From Craspedostauros australis (Eukaryota; Bacillariophyta; Bacillariophyceae; Mastogloiales; Achnanthaceae): a stretch of 64,000 bases of DNA. Of this stretch, positions 63,436 through 64,000 are shown piece by piece. Made by a program: the position numbers and the translations under genes. Position 1 is the stretch's first letter. Each line of letters begins with the position of its first letter. Under the pieces are notes generated by a model. It was not told the DNA's origin and did not search any database. It saw only the letters and a program-made list of their open reading frames with translations. The stretch covers positions 682,001 to 746,000 of the forward strand of contig JAMXDE010000013.1 of the NCBI GenBank assembly GCA_026770025.1. Reading direction: 5' to 3'.

Positions 63436-64000
63436 ACTCTCCAAGGTATTGATCGGGCCCACCAAGGCCGCAATGAAGGAGATGTATCGGATCATCAAGT
63501 ATGTAATCGATACAAAGGACTATGGATTGAAGATCCATCCAACGCGTCCAGACGACGACAGCTGGGACATGGAGCTCTTCTGCGATAGCGAATATGCAGG
63601 AGACAAGAACACGAGAATCAGCGTAGGGGGATTCATTCTATACCTGTGCAAGGTACCAATTCTTTGGCGATCCAAGGCACAGAAGGCCGTCACACTCAGC
63701 TCATCCGAAGCAGAATACGTTGCCCTTCCCAAAGCGGCAAAGGAAATCTTCTTCGTCGTGCAGCTACTCGAAAGTGTGGGCGTCCCAGTGAAGACACCGA
63801 TCAAGGTCCGCGTGGACAACATCGGGGCGATCTTCATCGCCAAGAACCCATCAACATCCCAACGATCGCAGCACATCGACGTGCGCCATCACTATGTGAG
63901 GAACATGGTAATCAACAAAACCATCGAAATCATTTTCGTCAAATCCGAGCAGAACACAAGCGACGGATTCACCAAGAACATCAAGGCCGACTTACAACGC
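63436..64000 (+). CDS. Copia pol, RNase H part after the nested LTR (partial)
   Basis: Encodes the last part of pol: a helical connection, then RNase H with DSEYAGDKNTRISVGGF, TLSSSEAEYVAL and a DVRHHYVRNMV block. It runs off the window at the same point where the left-edge element begins. Confidence 0.88.

Larger units (their letters stand above)
55594..64000 (+). mobile_element. Ty1/copia LTR element, runs off the right edge
   Basis: The order is 5' LTR, gag, protease, integrase, reverse transcriptase, RNase H, which is diagnostic for copia. It is the same family as the element ending at 947. Two insertions are nested in it: a 609-bp piece in the 5' LTR and a solo LTR of its own family in pol. 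The element is therefore broken once within view in its coding part. The 3' LTR lies outside the window. High similarity between its LTR and the nested solo LTR indicates recent activity of the family. Confidence 0.93.

Noticed and set aside
1-64000. Circular molecule suggested by similar window ends
   Set aside because: The 80-base end similarity is imperfect and belongs to two different copies of one copia family.

Overview
The window is nuclear DNA from a silicifying diatom. The strongest evidence is a complete silicon transporter (SIT) gene at 28369-30021, which carries both EGxQ...GRQ motif pairs. Supporting signs are three secreted or plastid-routed carotenoid oxygenases whose presequences end in the alanine/phenylalanine junction used for complex red plastids, proline/serine/threonine-repeat secreted proteins, few short GT-AG introns, and Ty1/copia elements in one long gag-pol frame. 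I do not assign a species.

Layout, left to right. 1-947: the 3' end of a copia element with its LTR. 1.6-8.9 kb (+): a SPO11/TOP6A-like meiotic topoisomerase, a secreted Lys/Ser-rich and Pro/Ser-repeat protein with a perfect lysine-every-third-residue cluster (a silaffin-like silica-targeting signature), and an isocitrate lyase/PEP mutase family enzyme with one intron. 11.1-22.1 kb (+): three tandem carotenoid cleavage oxygenase genes, the first two nearly identical over about 2.2 kb with abrupt edges. 23.9-25.5 kb (+): an acidic protein of unknown function. 25.8-35.7 kb (-): an SLC35F5-like transporter, the SIT, and a very large fatty acyl-AMP ligase / acyl carrier / membrane hexapeptide-repeat fusion. 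36.6-38.7 kb (+): a BT1-family folate/biopterin-type transporter. 39.0-46.0 kb: two small divergent genes, a long coiled-coil protein with a 93-nt in-frame intron, and an RNI/leucine-rich-like protein. 47.0-50.3 kb: a 3.3-kb DNA element with 234-bp terminal inverted repeats, a TA target duplication and an array of hairpin motifs. 50.4-55.0 kb (-): a 1418-residue type II membrane protein encoded by two exons. 55.6-64.0 kb (+): a copia element of the same family as the one at the left edge, with one insertion in its 5' LTR and a solo LTR of its own family in pol. It runs off the window.

Three themes may link genes. Silicon: the SIT takes up silicic acid, and the pentalysine-cluster protein is a candidate resident of biosilica. 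Plastid isoprenoids: three carotenoid oxygenases appear to be kept alike by gene conversion. Mobile DNA: copia elements bracket the window and an unusual inverted-repeat element sits at 47-50 kb. I found no rRNA, tRNA or CRISPR. Long spacers (up to 2.9 kb around the oxygenase cluster) show no convincing gene.
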